This document shows, one piece after another, positions 33,245-47,300 of a DNA stretch of 64,000 nucleotides (positions within the stretch are counted from its first letter, which is position 1; every line of letters starts with the position of its first letter). The position numbers were made by a program, and so were the translations under genes. The stretch comes from Branchiostoma floridae (lineage: Eukaryota > Chordata > Leptocardii > Amphioxiformes > Branchiostomatidae). The notes beneath the pieces are model-generated. The model saw only the letters and a program-made list of their open reading frames with translations, was not told the DNA's origin and made no database searches. The stretch lies in NCBI RefSeq assembly GCF_000003815.2, contig NC_049980.1, positions 3,512,207-3,576,206 of the forward strand, given 5' to 3'.

Positions 33245-35400
33245 TGAGTCTCTCTTATTCATTGTCCACAAGCTACGCACGCTACAAGAAGCTGATATAG
33301 AGTTGTTGAATATTTCCTCTGTAACTTTGTGTTTTAGGCGAATTTCCGTATGTTTTTTTCTGGTGTTTGCATTGGTGGACGTGTCCTTAGTCGGGTTACG
33401 CATGCGGATGATACCGTCACTTGACGACCAACAGCTGACTATTCCCGCCGAATTTCGAGACCAGATTACCTCTTAAATAGCCACATAAAGAAGGCCTCAA
33501 TATCCCCCGATTTGATAAAGCCTAACAAGTAGGTTCTTACGTTCAGCGAAGGTATTTGATTTCCAGAAAATGAGTGACGAAAGCAGGAAAATTGGAGCGT
33601 GGTTGTGGGAGGGGGGCATAATTAGTCATGTGGGTTGCATCATCACTTGGAGTTTACGTGTACGTTTGCACGTTTCTACGAAACTACGTGCGGAATAGAT
33701 TATACTTGGAATCATGTGTGTGTACAGACTAAAAGGTTTGCTTGGAGAGTAAGCTGGTTTTAGAATTACTGATTGAGCCGAGCTCATCCTTCGTTAGTCG
33801 TTGCCTGATAATTTTACAGCGGGCCAGGGCGGTAGTCTGCTCGGACTACCTAAAGCCTGTAGCCGCCAAGCCAACTTTGCCAGTCCCCAGAGATTATAAA
33901 ACTGGTCTTACATGAGTATAAAACTCAATAGGTAAAGATTAGACATTCCTGCCAGATTGTTTAATTGAAGGACAGTAGACACTGACAACACTGGATAGAT
34001 TTTCTTGGTATTTTGATTAAATTATGCTCGTGGTAAATTCTTCACTCACTGTAATTAGTGCAAAGTTAAAAATGAAAACCACGAAATCTTTGTTCAGTCT
34101 TTTGCCTGCCTATTGCAGCAGTTGAACCCCACCATTACACTTGTTTCGACAGTGAACTGAAAACCATGTAGTGAATGACTGAATGCCAAACACCACAATG
34201 AACACTCCAAATTGTTATCAACCAGCAGGAAATATCAAATCCCTGTGACCTCAATTACAATTACAGTATTTGCAAACTTGCAATTACAATATTTGCCTGA
34301 TTTCTTCTTTTCTCTCATTGCCCAAAGTAGGCAGTCTAGAATTACTATCATGATGTATACTAGTACTTTGATATCTTTACATACATAAACGTAAGAAAAT
34401 ATTTGGGTGCACCCTGTGTACCCACAGAAAATAATTGGGTGCACGGCTCCAATTTTGGGTGCACCTGGGTGCACCCAGTATTTCAAGCCCTGAGTTAGTC
34501 TTAGTATTTGACTTGCAACCTTCCCTTTCTTCTTGCACGTGTAGTACACAAATGTGCTACTGCTCTACTGATATCAAGGGTCAGGCCGATTTTTAGGACA
34601 AGGTCTTTTACCTCTGATTCCCTAAGTGGTCCTTTATCAGTGATAAAGTTTGACCAACTTTTGACCAACTTTTTTCAAGGATGAAACATGTTTGCAGCAA
34701 CAATTACTATTAACCATGTTAGCACATGACCAAACTTTATAGGAGTAAGTACACACCAGTCACTCAACACTGCGTAAGCCAAGCTCTTCAGGTAACACAC
34801 ATTTACAAATGTATGTAACTGACGAAGAGAGGAACATTCATATAGGTAAATATTATAGAAATGAAGACCAGACTTGTATGCTTAATGAGAAAACACTGTT
34901 TCCATAGTGCTATATGATAGCAAATTCATCTTTGTGGCCTTTGGAAGTTACAGTTGTGTGTATTTGAAGGTGAACATTGTTGACTATAATTATGCTAATG
35001 GCAGTCCATTTGTATAATGGATCAGAAAATGTTTTAAAAAGCCTGCTTTGGTAAGACTAATAATGTTGGACACCTGTAACTTGAGTGGAGATGATAATCA
35101 ACGGATATAATTTCATTCAAATGAGGACCTTGTTTGCATACATTTTGTACATGAGTCAATGAAAAACATAATACATCAGTTGTAAAGGTTAAGAGCATTT
35201 GGTGGAGGGTTGAGGTCGTGGAACTCTAGAAAAGTATGTGGTGTTTTAATTTTAGTGTACCAGGTTTTTATGTTTTACATCCATGTGTGGTATGCATAAA
35301 GATGTTCATTACTATGGTATGACTACAGTCAAATATATCACAGAAGACATCTCTAGGGATCTGGTCTATATGGCAAGATGGTCACTATAGACAATCTTGA
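33245..35400. other. Perilipin 5' intron, no further gene seen
   Basis: Non-coding sequence. A tgcaccc-rich block at 34395-34495 ending atttcaagccctg looks like a decayed hAT-type repeat. A block at 34575-34750 (gacaaggtctttta, tcagtgataaa) is a diverged relative of the duplicated segments at 35940 and 37430. Confidence 0.5.
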
Positions 35401-35407
35401 TTCTTTA

Positions 35408-35762
35408 GGCCACACCAATTTAATTTCTTTGTTCACGGATTCGCTCGCTCCTATTTTTTGGGGAAAAAAATAAAAATTACCACTAAGCAAATTTTCACCA
35501 TTAATGAAACCATTCACCAACTTTCTGGTGGTAAATGGTACAAACATAAAAACTGACACTACTTTTGTAATTTTCAACGAACTGGTGCTGTTACTGTACA
35601 TTAATAGTGTTTTTTTCAAGCTGAAAACTTTTTATTCTTTATGTTTTGGACTAGCCCTTACCTTTACCCCAACCATTTTACAATTTTTATTTTTATTTTG
35701 CCCTCTCGCTCCATATTTTTTATGAAAAAATCCGTGAACCAAGAAATTAGATTGGTGTGGCC
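35408..35762. mobile_element. PIF/Harbinger-like MITE
   Basis: TIRs ggccacaccaatttaatttc and gaaattagattggtgtggcc bound 355 bp. The flanking direct repeat is TTA (35405-35407 and 35763-35765), fitting the 3-bp TWA target site of PIF/Harbinger elements. No transposase. Confidence 0.7.
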
Positions 35763-36194
35763 TTATGTCTGTTTAAATGGGAGCAATAGTCCACGGGACC
35801 ACAAAAAGAATGGTTACATAAGTTACATTGATTGGCCATGAATTGGCAAAAGTGATTGTTGTAACGTTTAAGTATGTATGCTTGACTGTATTTTGCAGAT
35901 GAGTTGCTATTGGCATCCATTGATTTAAAATTTGCATTCTTATCTTTATCCTCTTTACAACCTAAACGTCTGACCCATTTTCATGACAAGGACTCGCCCA
36001 TTAATCAATGATAAAATCTGACCTGACTTATGAAACAAGTTTGTCATGTGTGTACTACATGGTTACCGTCCACCACTAGTTGCATGTACTGCATGCAGAC
36101 TGTGCCAAGGCTAAAGTGTTGGGCGTGAGTGCCGCGTGACCGTTAAAGTTTAAAAAAGAGAAAGGGCCCTGGTTGGTTGGCTTTTCCTCCTTGC

Positions 36195-36334
36195 CAGTAA
36201 AAAATGTACGTGATTGGTGAAGAAATGACTGTCACATGGAAGTTTGTGGAAATCACGTGCACAAAAGTCATATAAAGGCACAAGTAAAGAGAAAGACGTT
36301 CATTTCTGAATCAACTTTGGCAAAGACGTTTTTG
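36195..36334 (+). promoter_or_regulatory. Perilipin promoter and first exon, module 2
   Basis: gattggt (36212), gtcacatgg, CACGTG (36254), TATAAA (36271-36276) and a short first exon ending aactttggcaaagacgtttt tg at 36334, with donor gtaagtctc. The sequence from the CCAAT box to the donor aligns with module 1, but only this copy has an intact TATA box. A start site near 36302 is inferred from the TATA position. Confidence 0.62.
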
Positions 36335-37119
36335 GTAAGTCTCTTCTCAAGTTTGTATGTTAGTCACGTTTGTAACATTACGGTGGTATACTGTGGTTTG
36401 TACTGTTGTTATCTGTGATGTGTCCGGTGACAACATTTCTAGGCTGTCTAAGTCGAGGATCAACGTAAACTATTCTTGCGACATTTTTTCTGAAATCTTT
36501 GTGCGACCACCTTGGACCTGGTGTGTGAGTGTGTGTGACTATCCTTTGCATGTCTAAATCAATGCCCTGCCACCAGTGGCTACTTCGCTGGTTTATGCCC
36601 CTATTACTTGATCTACCTGCCCCTTGGCGGCCTCAAACAAGTGAATCGATTCAAGATATTGCCTGTCTCTGCACTACCCTGGGAGCCAGACAGGACCGGG
36701 TAGCTAGCGAGTTTTGTTTGGGGACCCAAGGCAGTCAGCCCGCAGATCTCACATTAGTGCTCCGGGGGAGTTTAAGCCTGAAGGAGTTATCGTAGATAAA
36801 CTGTCCTAGCTGCCCGATCCCGGCTGGCTCTCAGGGTATCTCTGCACAGGCATCTTGAGCTCTTTTGTTGGATGTACTCTGCGTCTGTTTTACACTGGGT
36901 GACAAAAAAGTAGTCTGCTGCATGATAAAAAGAAGCGACTCTCTCGCCATTTTGAATATGTGCTCAACAAGGTTATTAGGCGCAGACAGCAATGGAGTCC
37001 ACTCAGTCCAGCAATGTATTTAGTCTAAATAGACCATAGATCCTCCCGCATCACTGTTGCATTGGTCAACTTGGCAGTGTGCAAAATACTTTTTTGAGCC
37101 AGGTTGCACAGTGTGCAAC

Positions 37120-37380
37120 CTGGGGCAAAAGTTAGGTTGCACATTTGAATTTCAAGTTGGTCACTAATTGTACAGGGTTGGTTGTATGTCACTGGCCAGG
37201 TGGTCCTTATGTAGAAAGGTGGTAACTAATTGAACAGGTTTGACCGTTTGACTGTATATCAATGGCCAGATGGTCCTTATTTAGAGATAGAGTTGCATGT
37301 AGATTTGACTGTATACCAATGACCTGGTGGTCCTTCTGTAGCTATAGAGATGGTCACCTGTACAGGTTTGATTGTATTTT
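37120..37380. repeat. Tandem ggccaggtggtcctta repeat
   Basis: About three to four ~60-bp units (tgtatatcaatggccagatgg...). Same dispersed family as 2625-3490, opposite orientation. Confidence 0.6.
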
Positions 37381-38384
37381 GCTAGTTGCAGACAAATTGC
37401 TGTTGGAATGTATGATATCATTTGCATACTTATCTTTACCTTCTTCACAACCCAGACGTCTGACCCATTTTTATGACAAGGACTCACCCATTAAGCAATG
37501 ATGTCATCTGACGTGACTTTTGAAACTTTTAATGTGTTTACTCTTGGTCAAAGTCCACCACTACTAGTAGTTGCATGAGCTGCAAACTGTGCCAAGGCCC
37601 TTCCCCTTCTGATCTTTATACTACAGAAAGATGAATTGATAATTATATCCATTTGAGTAAACATTACCTAACCAGGATAGCATCAAGTGTTGGGCGTGAC
37701 CGATAAAGTGCAAAGTGTGTTTGTCCTTGATGAAAGTCCAATGTACAATGTTTAGTTCATCTCCTAATAATAGCTATATTCTGATCTTTGTACTGTTGGA
37801 CTGAAAGGATACATTGTATGATACAGACCAACCTTGCTCCCCAAGAAGACATTACCTAACCAATTTGGCATCTCAAGTACATGTACACCATGAAGTTGGA
37901 CTTGATCTTTGTAACAAGGTGTATTTGCTCTTGATGAGATTCCACCATAATGCAGTTTCATGTCCCTTCCGACATCATACTTTCGTAGTGATCTATTCCT
38001 CAAAATGCAGGGAGAAGTGTTTCTGAGGGTTATAGACTTTCTAAAATTTTCAAGGGCACCGCCTAAAAAGTGAAAAATAAAAACTAAAACGCTTATGCCT
38101 GTATGGCTTGCCACATGGCTTGATTGCGGCACTAAAAATATATACTACGATGCCCCTACACTGATAAAACTGGTGAGAACAAGTGTTGTACAATCATGTG
38201 TATTAGGAACCACAGACTGGAGAAGAATCTTAGTCTTGTTGTTCTACATTCAGGTAAGGACTGGTATGTAGTGTAATTCTAGAATCATAAAAAGTGTTTT
38301 GAGGCACGAGTGTGGAAGATATAATTTATCATTTTTCCTCTCCCTTCACAGGATCGTATGTATCGCAAGCATCAGCAGGAAATC

Positions 38385-41300
38385 ATGGCAGCCGAAACCG
38401 AGGACAACATCATCACGCGCGTGGGGAGCCTCCCGTTGGTCAGCGCCTCCGTGACCCAGGTCACCAACATCTACAGCGCGGGAAAGGAGCGCTACCCGCT
38501 GGTCAAGTACGTTGGTGAGATGGCGGAGAAGACCGTGATGTATGCAGCCGACACTGCAAAACCGGTCGTGAACAAGCTGGAACCACAGAGTGGGTATTTG
38601 GAGCAGTTGGCATAGAATTTAAGTGTTGATCAGTTTTATACTTCGGTGCACATTTTAGTCTGTTTCAAACTCTCGGGTTGAGAATTCCAAGCAACTGATT
38701 CAATGTTAACTTACACATCTCGTGTAGGTAGGGTTCCCAATGTTTGCTTTGGAGGATATATATCTGAAAGCTTTCCTTATGTTATGGCCAATTAGAAACT
38801 ATAATTCCAATGTGTTTCCAACGGGTTTCATTGTAATCAATCACTCCTATGAGGAGAGCATAACAGACTACAGGCTGGCAGGTCCTTGTGTTTCTGTGGG
38901 TGGAGCGATTTGTCATGGATATTAGCTATATTTTCCATTGGGTTTCACATGTGTATCCTTCAGTCATACATTCGAATTACAATAGAATAGTGTTCCAGTG
39001 TGTGCCTACTGTATGACTGTATGATTGCTCTTCTCATCCTTCCCACAGTTGCCGTGGCTAACAGCTATGCAGTGGCCGGCCTGAACAAACTGGAGGAGAC
39101 TGTCCCCATCATCACCAGGGAGCCGGGCGTGATCGTTGGCGACACCAAGCAGGCTATCACCTCCACGGTGTCGGCCACGGGCGAGCGCATCATGAACAAC
39201 CCCGTGGGCCGCGTGGTGAAGAGCGTGTCGGACACCGCCCTGGCCACCGCCGAGAGTTACGTGGAGTACTACCTGCCTCCGGAGAAGAAGGGTATGTCTC
39301 GAAAATTCCAGCTCCGAAAGGAAATAATCATCTTGACAATAACTTAAAGGCCTGGGGCAAATTATATGCTGTACTCAGTACTGCAAATATACTGGCATAT
39401 CATGTCAACTTCACATTTGCACAACTTGCACATAAATTTTTAACTTCAATGTAACTTAACATGTTATCTTTGTTAATAAAAAAGATTGGCACTGGCAGTG
39501 AACAAAACAAGACGTGGAATTGTTTCTCATTGAACATGAAGAAGTTACAATCACCAAAACATTATTTACAAACAGGCTACAGCACTGCCACTTACTGCTA
39601 GGGGGCACTTATTCCATCTACAAAAGTGAATTTTGGGGGGAGTGGGGAAGCATTTTGCTGTTGCAAAGAAACATTAGTTTTAAACACAACTAATAATTTT
39701 CGTTCTTTTTTTACAATCTGATACATGTATAGCAATTTACAAACAGGCTGCAGTACTAGGAGGCACATATTCCAAAAAAAGTGAATTTTTTTGGAAGTGG
39801 GGAATCATTTTGCAATTGCTAAGAAATATTAGTTTCAAACACTTACAATGGTCATCACCTTTTTTTTTCTGTAGCAATTGAAGAAGAGGGTAAGGAGAAG
39901 GAGGGAGAGGGTGAGGAGAAGGCAGTGGTCCCCGCAGAGGAGGGTACCCCCACCCTGACCCGGGTCACCACCCTGACAGGGAAGGTGCGTCGCCGCGTGT
40001 ACACCCGCGCCATGACCAAGCTCAAGGACGTCCAGGTCCGCTCACAGGAGGCCCTCAGCAACCTGCACTTCACTGTCGACCTGGTGAGTTGAACTAGCAA
40101 GAACGTCAGTTACTATCATCATCATAGGGCCTAAGGAAAAAAATTTAGTGCATGCTGTTTCCCTACCTACTCTAGAAAAGGCCGCCAGACATAGCCTTTT
40201 GGGGGGTGGGGGGATGGGCAGTGGAGTCATGTAGTTTCCGGTGAGAATTTTTATTCAGCCTGCTTCCTATTCAAGTTAAAAAAACTGCTTTCTGGTGTCT
40301 TTGATAGCTTTGAATTTTGCTGATAAAGAACAAATTGCTGTAATTATGTTTTGTTTGTTGTCTTTCATATCACACATTTGCATTGTTCATCATATTCCAA
40401 TTATAAAATCTAGTAGGCTCCCACAAGGCCAATTTGGGTAGCTCAACAATTACTTTAAGCTGTTTAGTGGCAAGGGGACCAACTTGTAAGTCATTTTGCA
40501 GATTTCACCTTTTTTTTGAAGCCATGCGTTTCAAGTAGTTGTATGTTTAGATATCACCTTTTGATGATTGTAGACACTGAGAAAGCAGATAATAACTTTC
40601 TAAACCACACACAAAAAACACAGATTGCACTGTGTGCCACACTTTTTTTGGGGCCTAGATTGATGAAAGGACAACTGCATGTATGGCTAAGATGTGATTC
40701 AAATCCTTGCAGATCCAGTATGCTAAGGAGAACATTGACACGGCAGGTGACCAGGTGAAGGAACGTCTGACAGCGGCGCAGGAGAAACTTCAGGCCACCT
40801 GGGGAGACCTTCTTGCTGAGGAAGAGGGGGAGGTGCCTCAGGAGGAGAGGGTAAGGACTTGTTGTTTTTCCTGTTTCTCAACCCACATGTATCCTAAAAA
40901 AGTAAAAACCTGCAGATGCTAGCCTTTTTGGGGGGCCGGACAGTGGAGTAACATGGTTTCCAGTAAGAATTTTTATTCAGCATGCTTCCTATTAAAGTAA
41001 AAAAAAATACTGTCATATCTAATGAATGATAAATTTATCCAAGGATTTGTAACCATCATGCATAAAATTGAAGTTTGATGTTGAAAATATAAGTGTCCCC
41101 ATGCATTTCAGTTTTACTTTGTTCACTATTCTCCAAGCAGAGGTTCGGTTGCGGGAATAAGTAGTGGTGAGGAATTTTACTGGCTCACTCACCTCACCTC
41201 TGCTGCAAAACATACCAGTATGGGACTATCCTTCCAAAATCTGTGTTAGTACCCCATCCTACGAAGCATTAAAAATCATTAGACAAATAATTTTACTGCC

Positions 41301-44300
41301 CCGGAATAACCCGCATCCTGGAAACATTTCCACATTTCAGCAACCCCAAATTAAACATTAATCGGTAACATTGCTATTTTCCCCCCAGACTGTTGAGCGT
41401 CGGGTTGTGCGTGTGGCAGGCCGCCTGACCGGACACCTGTCTGACCTGGCTGGGAAGGCGGTTGACACCGCCCACTCCGTACTGCCGCAGTCATTCCAGG
41501 ACCAGCTGCACAATGTGAGGCAGACCGTGGACAGCATGTACGGGGAGTTCAAGGAGGTAACATACATTCGCATAATTCCACCAGGTGCCATTATAACGCC
41601 ACCTCAAAAAACGTTGTTATAGAGGCCTTGTCAAGATTGTCTTCAACAGCTAAATATCTGAATTGTATTACATTTAGGATATTTAACATTCGCTGTTCAA
41701 GACAATCTTGGGAAGACCTCTATACTAACGTTTTTTTGAGGTGGCGGTATTATGGCACCTGGTGGAATTATGATAGTCGTTGTTAGATAGAATTTTATTT
41801 GCTTCAGCCCAATGGGGCGAAGTATTGTTTTTGGCGTGTCTTTGATGGTGTTTTTTTGTGATTATCAATTTGCACAAGGTAGTATTGCCCTTCAGTTTCA
41901 CTGATGACTGCTATTTTTGCATGTTTTGAGTTGTTGCAAAGCAGTATGGGCTGGGGGTGAAGTCTCATCTTTCAGTGTCTAGTAGGCACAGCTCTTTAAA
42001 TTAAAGAGGCCTAACATGCAACTCACGACATAAATCTGTATACTGTAAATGCATTTAAGTTCGCGGGGATTTAATTTCGCGGTAGCGGGAAAAGGGACTT
42101 TTCGCGGTGGATTTAAGTTAGCGGTAACACCATTGACTGCAGTGTAACTAATACCATAATAAAAAAATTAACTTTTTTTTTTAAATTAAAATAAAACATT
42201 AATCCACCGCGAACATTTCTGCATTTACAGTACTTGGAAATGTGATCCAAGAAGGCTTCAAAACACTTACTACTCTGTTGTTACCAGCATTTCCGACCAG
42301 TGACAGTGTGTCTTAGGCTTTTGATTTCTACACACAAGCATATTGGAAGTTGTTATGATTTTGGGAAAGATCTGAATCAAGGAATTTCTAGATTGAACAC
42401 AGGATTGATGTCTGTAGTTGCTGCAGAACACAAATAGCCAGACAGAGGGCACTTTTTTTCTAATTTAAGAAGTTCAGTTTGGAAACTATACTGAGGAATA
42501 CAAGCATTTGCAGAAAGTGTGCTGGGCTTGTGTAGCATTGTGTTGGAGCAGAATATTCATGTTCATTTTTTTGTACCTTGAACATTATCAGTGACTGTCA
42601 AATGTTTTTGAGGTTTGTGATGAAGAAGGGATTAGATCAAGTCTAAAATTTTCTTAATATTCTTACCATTTTCTTGTGATTTTGTTCAGGCCAAGAGTTT
42701 TAGTGACCTGCCGACCGAGCTTCTGGAGAAGTCGCGGGAACAGATCCAGAACCTGGCGGGCGTGGTCACCTCGGTTACGGAGTACATCGTGGCCAACACG
42801 CCTATCCAATGGGTGGTGAGTAGCTCCCACACTACTACTTTCTTTAATGGTGTTGGCTCTTTGATATGTGATAGTTGGTTAAGGCCACTTTAATTCTTTC
42901 ATTTGGTTCTTGGACCCTTCCAGGACCTTTACTTCCCAGACCTTTTTATTACAAAGGGTCTTGGAAGAAAATTAGGGTCTGACTATGGAAATGTTCACCC
43001 TCTGGCATCAGTGTTTTAAGACATCAGTTTTGCCCTAAGAATCAACTGCCCTGTTGAGTATTATTTGTTTTGATTTCAAGAACCAATGGATTGAATTGCT
43101 GTGGTAATTATAGTGTAGGCTTGCCACAAGATGTACATTGTAACTATATAGCCATATATATATACTACTGTAACAGCTATTTCTTAACATGTGCTGTGCT
43201 TTTACAAAAAAAAAATTTTAACAGTAATTCTACCAAGCATATATTTCTACCACTTTTTGTAGAAGGTGGTAACCAAGCCAAACCCTATGCGTTTCTGCAA
43301 GGGTTTATGTTTTGCAAACTTGACCTTTTTATTATCTAATTTTAAAGATGTATGAAGTCCTCACTCACTCACTCACTCACTCACTCACTCTCACTCACTC
43401 ACTCACTCACTCACTCACTCACTCACTCACTCACTCACTCGCTCACTCGCTCACTCACTTACACACTCACACATTCACTCACTGTCACTCAAGACAATTA
43501 CAAGTATGCACATGGACATCACTTTACGTATGAAGTTAAGATAACATATAATACCAGTAGTATATGTACGGATCTTGAATTAAATCATGTAGACACAATT
43601 TGTAATAGCATTGCCCATATAAATGCCCGTGTATGCCATGGTAAAGTAAAATGATCAAAAAGTGTTTTTCAAGACAGGACACATTCTGAAAGGAGGGTAA
43701 GATTAGTTTCTGACTCAAAAGAATTGGTACATTTTAGATTTGTTTATCCATGAACAAGATGTTGTGATTAGTCTGACTCCCTCTCTCTCTCTGAGGTTGG
43801 ATTGGGGTTTTAAACAAAACTAGGACCATTCTGAACAACAATGCATAGGGAGGTATGGCTGATGTGTTTCAGTTTGTTTCCTCATATATAGAAGGGAACA
43901 AATTTTCTTCGGTTCTTTCTTGAGGTCCACCTTTCTTGTTTTTACCCCATACAATAAAGTGGGCCTGCTGATTCTTGTATCTTTATCAACAAGAGAATAC
44001 TTGAACCCCCAGTTTTCACATTGTGCATAATTATATATATACAGTGTGAACAGTGGGAGGGCCTGTATGACATTGCAGCACTCTACCCCAACTGGCACAC
44101 TTAGATTTTAGACATAGAAATGGTTTCACAGCAGTTTAATCCTGTGTACAGTCCAGTGGACTCCACTTCACGATCAGAACTCTCTTGCCACTGAAGGTTG
44201 TGGCAAAAAAAAGAGCAGATCATTGCAAAAGTAATGAAACAAAAGGCTCCAATTTTGCATGACATCCCACCAAATTTTACTGCTGTGTAGGTCCCTGCCC

Positions 44301-47300
44301 GTTTTCTTCCTGCCCCGGATGCTGTGAATGAGGGAAGGGATGAAGGTCAGGAAAACGAGGATGAGCGCCAGGACGAGCGGCAAGAGGAGGAGGATGACCT
44401 TGAGGAGAGTCAGGAGGAGAATGACCTTGAGGAAAGTCAAGGTGATGAAAACCTTGATTGAGGAAGACCCCAAAGAAGGTTGACACGGGACTGGTACCTT
44501 GAGAAGGAGGAGGAGTCTGAATCAGATCTTTTGGAGGAGTAAGATTCAAAGATGAAGGAATGGAGTCAAATAGGAAAAGCTAGAGTTGGGAAAGTACAGG
44601 TTTTGGGTGAAAAGCTGGATGTTGTTAGTGACAAGCTGTAGATTATTGGTGTAAAGGTTTACAAAAAGTTTTTTTGGGTGAGAGTTGGTAGGTTTTTGTG
44701 AGAAGGAAAGGTGGAAAGTTTTTTTTTGTAGAAAGAGGTTTTTGATGAAGAGATGGAGGTTTATGGTGAAAAGGAGATTTTTGAGCAAACGATGGAGGTT
44801 TTTGAGATAAAGATGGAGGTTTTTGAGGAAAAGACTGATATGTTCCGTAGTGCTGTAAGTAGATAGTAAGAAGATTAGCTGTTACAATGGAAAAGGAAAG
44901 AATTGATGGCAATAAGGTAGTTATATGGTAGAGTGTAGTGAATAAAGAAGATTACAGTTCACAATAGGGCTGGGTACCGGTACAGAAAATTTAGGTCCAG
45001 GTCCGGTTCAGGTCCAGAGGATCAGGTCCAGGTCCGGACCTGAACCTGGACCTGATTCTGTATGACTCATACCAATGGTCCATTTCACTACAAAGAAATC
45101 TGTTTGGTGGAGTATTAGACTTACACTGGCGTTTTAAAATCCTACAGCGCTAACTGCACCTGTACGATTGACTGTAAACCTTGGTAGAAATTACTATAAA
45201 CTCTACTCTACTTCACTCTTGTTATTTTCTTCCAACTGCAAGCGCCAAAACGTGTGAATGCCTGATAAAATAATATGTTAATTTTCTTATCGGTCCAACA
45301 TCCGGTCCACCTATTTTTTTCAGGTCCGGTTTTTCTGGACCGGTCCAATAAGAAAAACCGGTTTTGTACCGGTACGCTGAACCGATACCCAGCCCTAGTT
45401 CACAATATAGTTATATGATGATGACAGTTCACAAAAAACTCAGCCTATGGTGTACTTTTCACAGATAGAAATTGAAAGAAAATTCAGGTTTAATAGCTGC
45501 AAGTGTGCTTATGCCCAGGGAAAAGGCTCAATTTTCTACTTCAACTTGATGAATACATATTGGAAAATTATTCTACAACATTTTCATCACTGAAATGCCA
45601 GATCGAATATTTTATATCCCTTGCCTGCAATAGTGGTCAACCAAAAAAGGCAATATACATATTTAGGGTCGTCAACTACCACTCAGTATTGATCACTCAA
45701 TGAGATGATATCTTGTGACTCATATCTGGATATCGATTATTTGAAGAACAATACATTGCAATTGAACTAGACTAAGTAATACATTTCAGTAATTGTGCTA
45801 AGTAATTGTTTCTTCAGTTGCAAGTTATGATGTTGTTATTGAGCACTTTTGACTATCATGAAGTTTATATCATCTACATGGATACTCATTAAAAGCAAAA
45901 ATTGTTGTTAACATCAGAAAATTAACATAGTAGCATTCCATTTCACATTAAATTCCAACTTTCAGTAATTATTTTCATAACCTTGTGAAAAGTTTTGGTA
46001 ATCTCTAACACATTATTCTGTGCCATGCCTGTTGTCATACATGTAGCGCTTCATTCAAGAAATAAAGTGTTTACTGTAATCCATCATGGCTTATGTATCC
46101 TGTTGTTTTCAAACTGGGTAGGAGGGAAGTTTATTGAAGACTGAAACTGGAGAGATTTAGTCCCAGGGTAGTGAACAATTGTTATATAAATTTTGTTTTG
46201 TAGCTTGGTCTGTAGTAAACCATGTAAAATGCAATCAAAAAGATAATAAAGAAAAATTGCTGTCAACTCTATTAGCCCTTGGAGCTGTATCAGACTGTAC
46301 TTGGCAATACAAATTTTAAGTTTAAAATCTTTTACACTCAATGGGTTAATGTACATGTGTAGGAGCACTAAACAAAACTAGATGCTTCTGTACGATCAAC
46401 GTACAATTGATTTTAAGTGAAGTCCTCAGATGAATTAATTGCACTGATGGTACATGTAATTACAGAAGGGCTACAGTGTTCTGTTCATAACATTAGACTG
46501 ACTTTCACAACGCCACTACTGACAGCATCAAATACATGTATGTCTTAGGCCAATGCTCGATTTGATTCACAAGTCAACGTTGATTTTCTTATTGATAGTA
46601 CAGTCACTACTTTTCTTTTGGGAGAAAGGCTAAACTGTATCCAAAGAACACGCGGAATCATGTACTGCAACTTTCAGAATGTGGCGTTAAAGGCAGGAAT
46701 GGGTCATAAGTACCAGATTACCTTTATGTCACCCCCTGTACCTATTCAAGGTAGGATGGCAAGCTTGAACATGGAGCATTGTACATTTGAGTGCACCATC
46801 TGACCTTGAACTGAGATGGGGGATGACATAGGTTATCTGTCTTTTGCAAACTTTTGCTGCAGTCATTTGGCTCTGTCACATTCTGGAACTGCAGTGTAGA
46901 CAAGTCCATTCTGTAAAGGCAGCCGAAAAAATTTGCAGGGCCCAATTTATTCAAATGAAAGTTTAGTATATCAATCATGACTGCGTTACCAGCGCAGACA
47001 AATTTTCATGCTAATACTCCTTTTTTGACAATACGCTACATCACTGAAGTTAAGATGACATGTGCATCCTTTTAAAAAATTCATATTTTTTGTAAGAAAA
47101 CGGAATGGCTATGCAAAAACTGATTCTGAAGAAAGGAAGTCAACAAAAATAGAGTCTGGATATATACAGTAGTTTTTTCAGGCGTTAAACCTTGAATTTA
47201 TTATTGAAATATGGCAAATAAGTAATTAGTAATTAGTAACAGTGAAGCCTTCTGTAGTGGTGATGATGTGCAAATGCATCCAATAATACTGGTAATCCAG

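Larger units (their letters stand above)
35940..37712. repeat. Duplicated segment in the perilipin 5' region
   Basis: 35950-36130 (acgtctgacccattttcatg, gacaaggactc, gtccaccactagt, tgtgccaaggc, agtgttgggcgtga) recurs at 37450-37705 in the same order, offset ~1.5 kb. The second promoter module directly follows the first copy. Confidence 0.8.
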
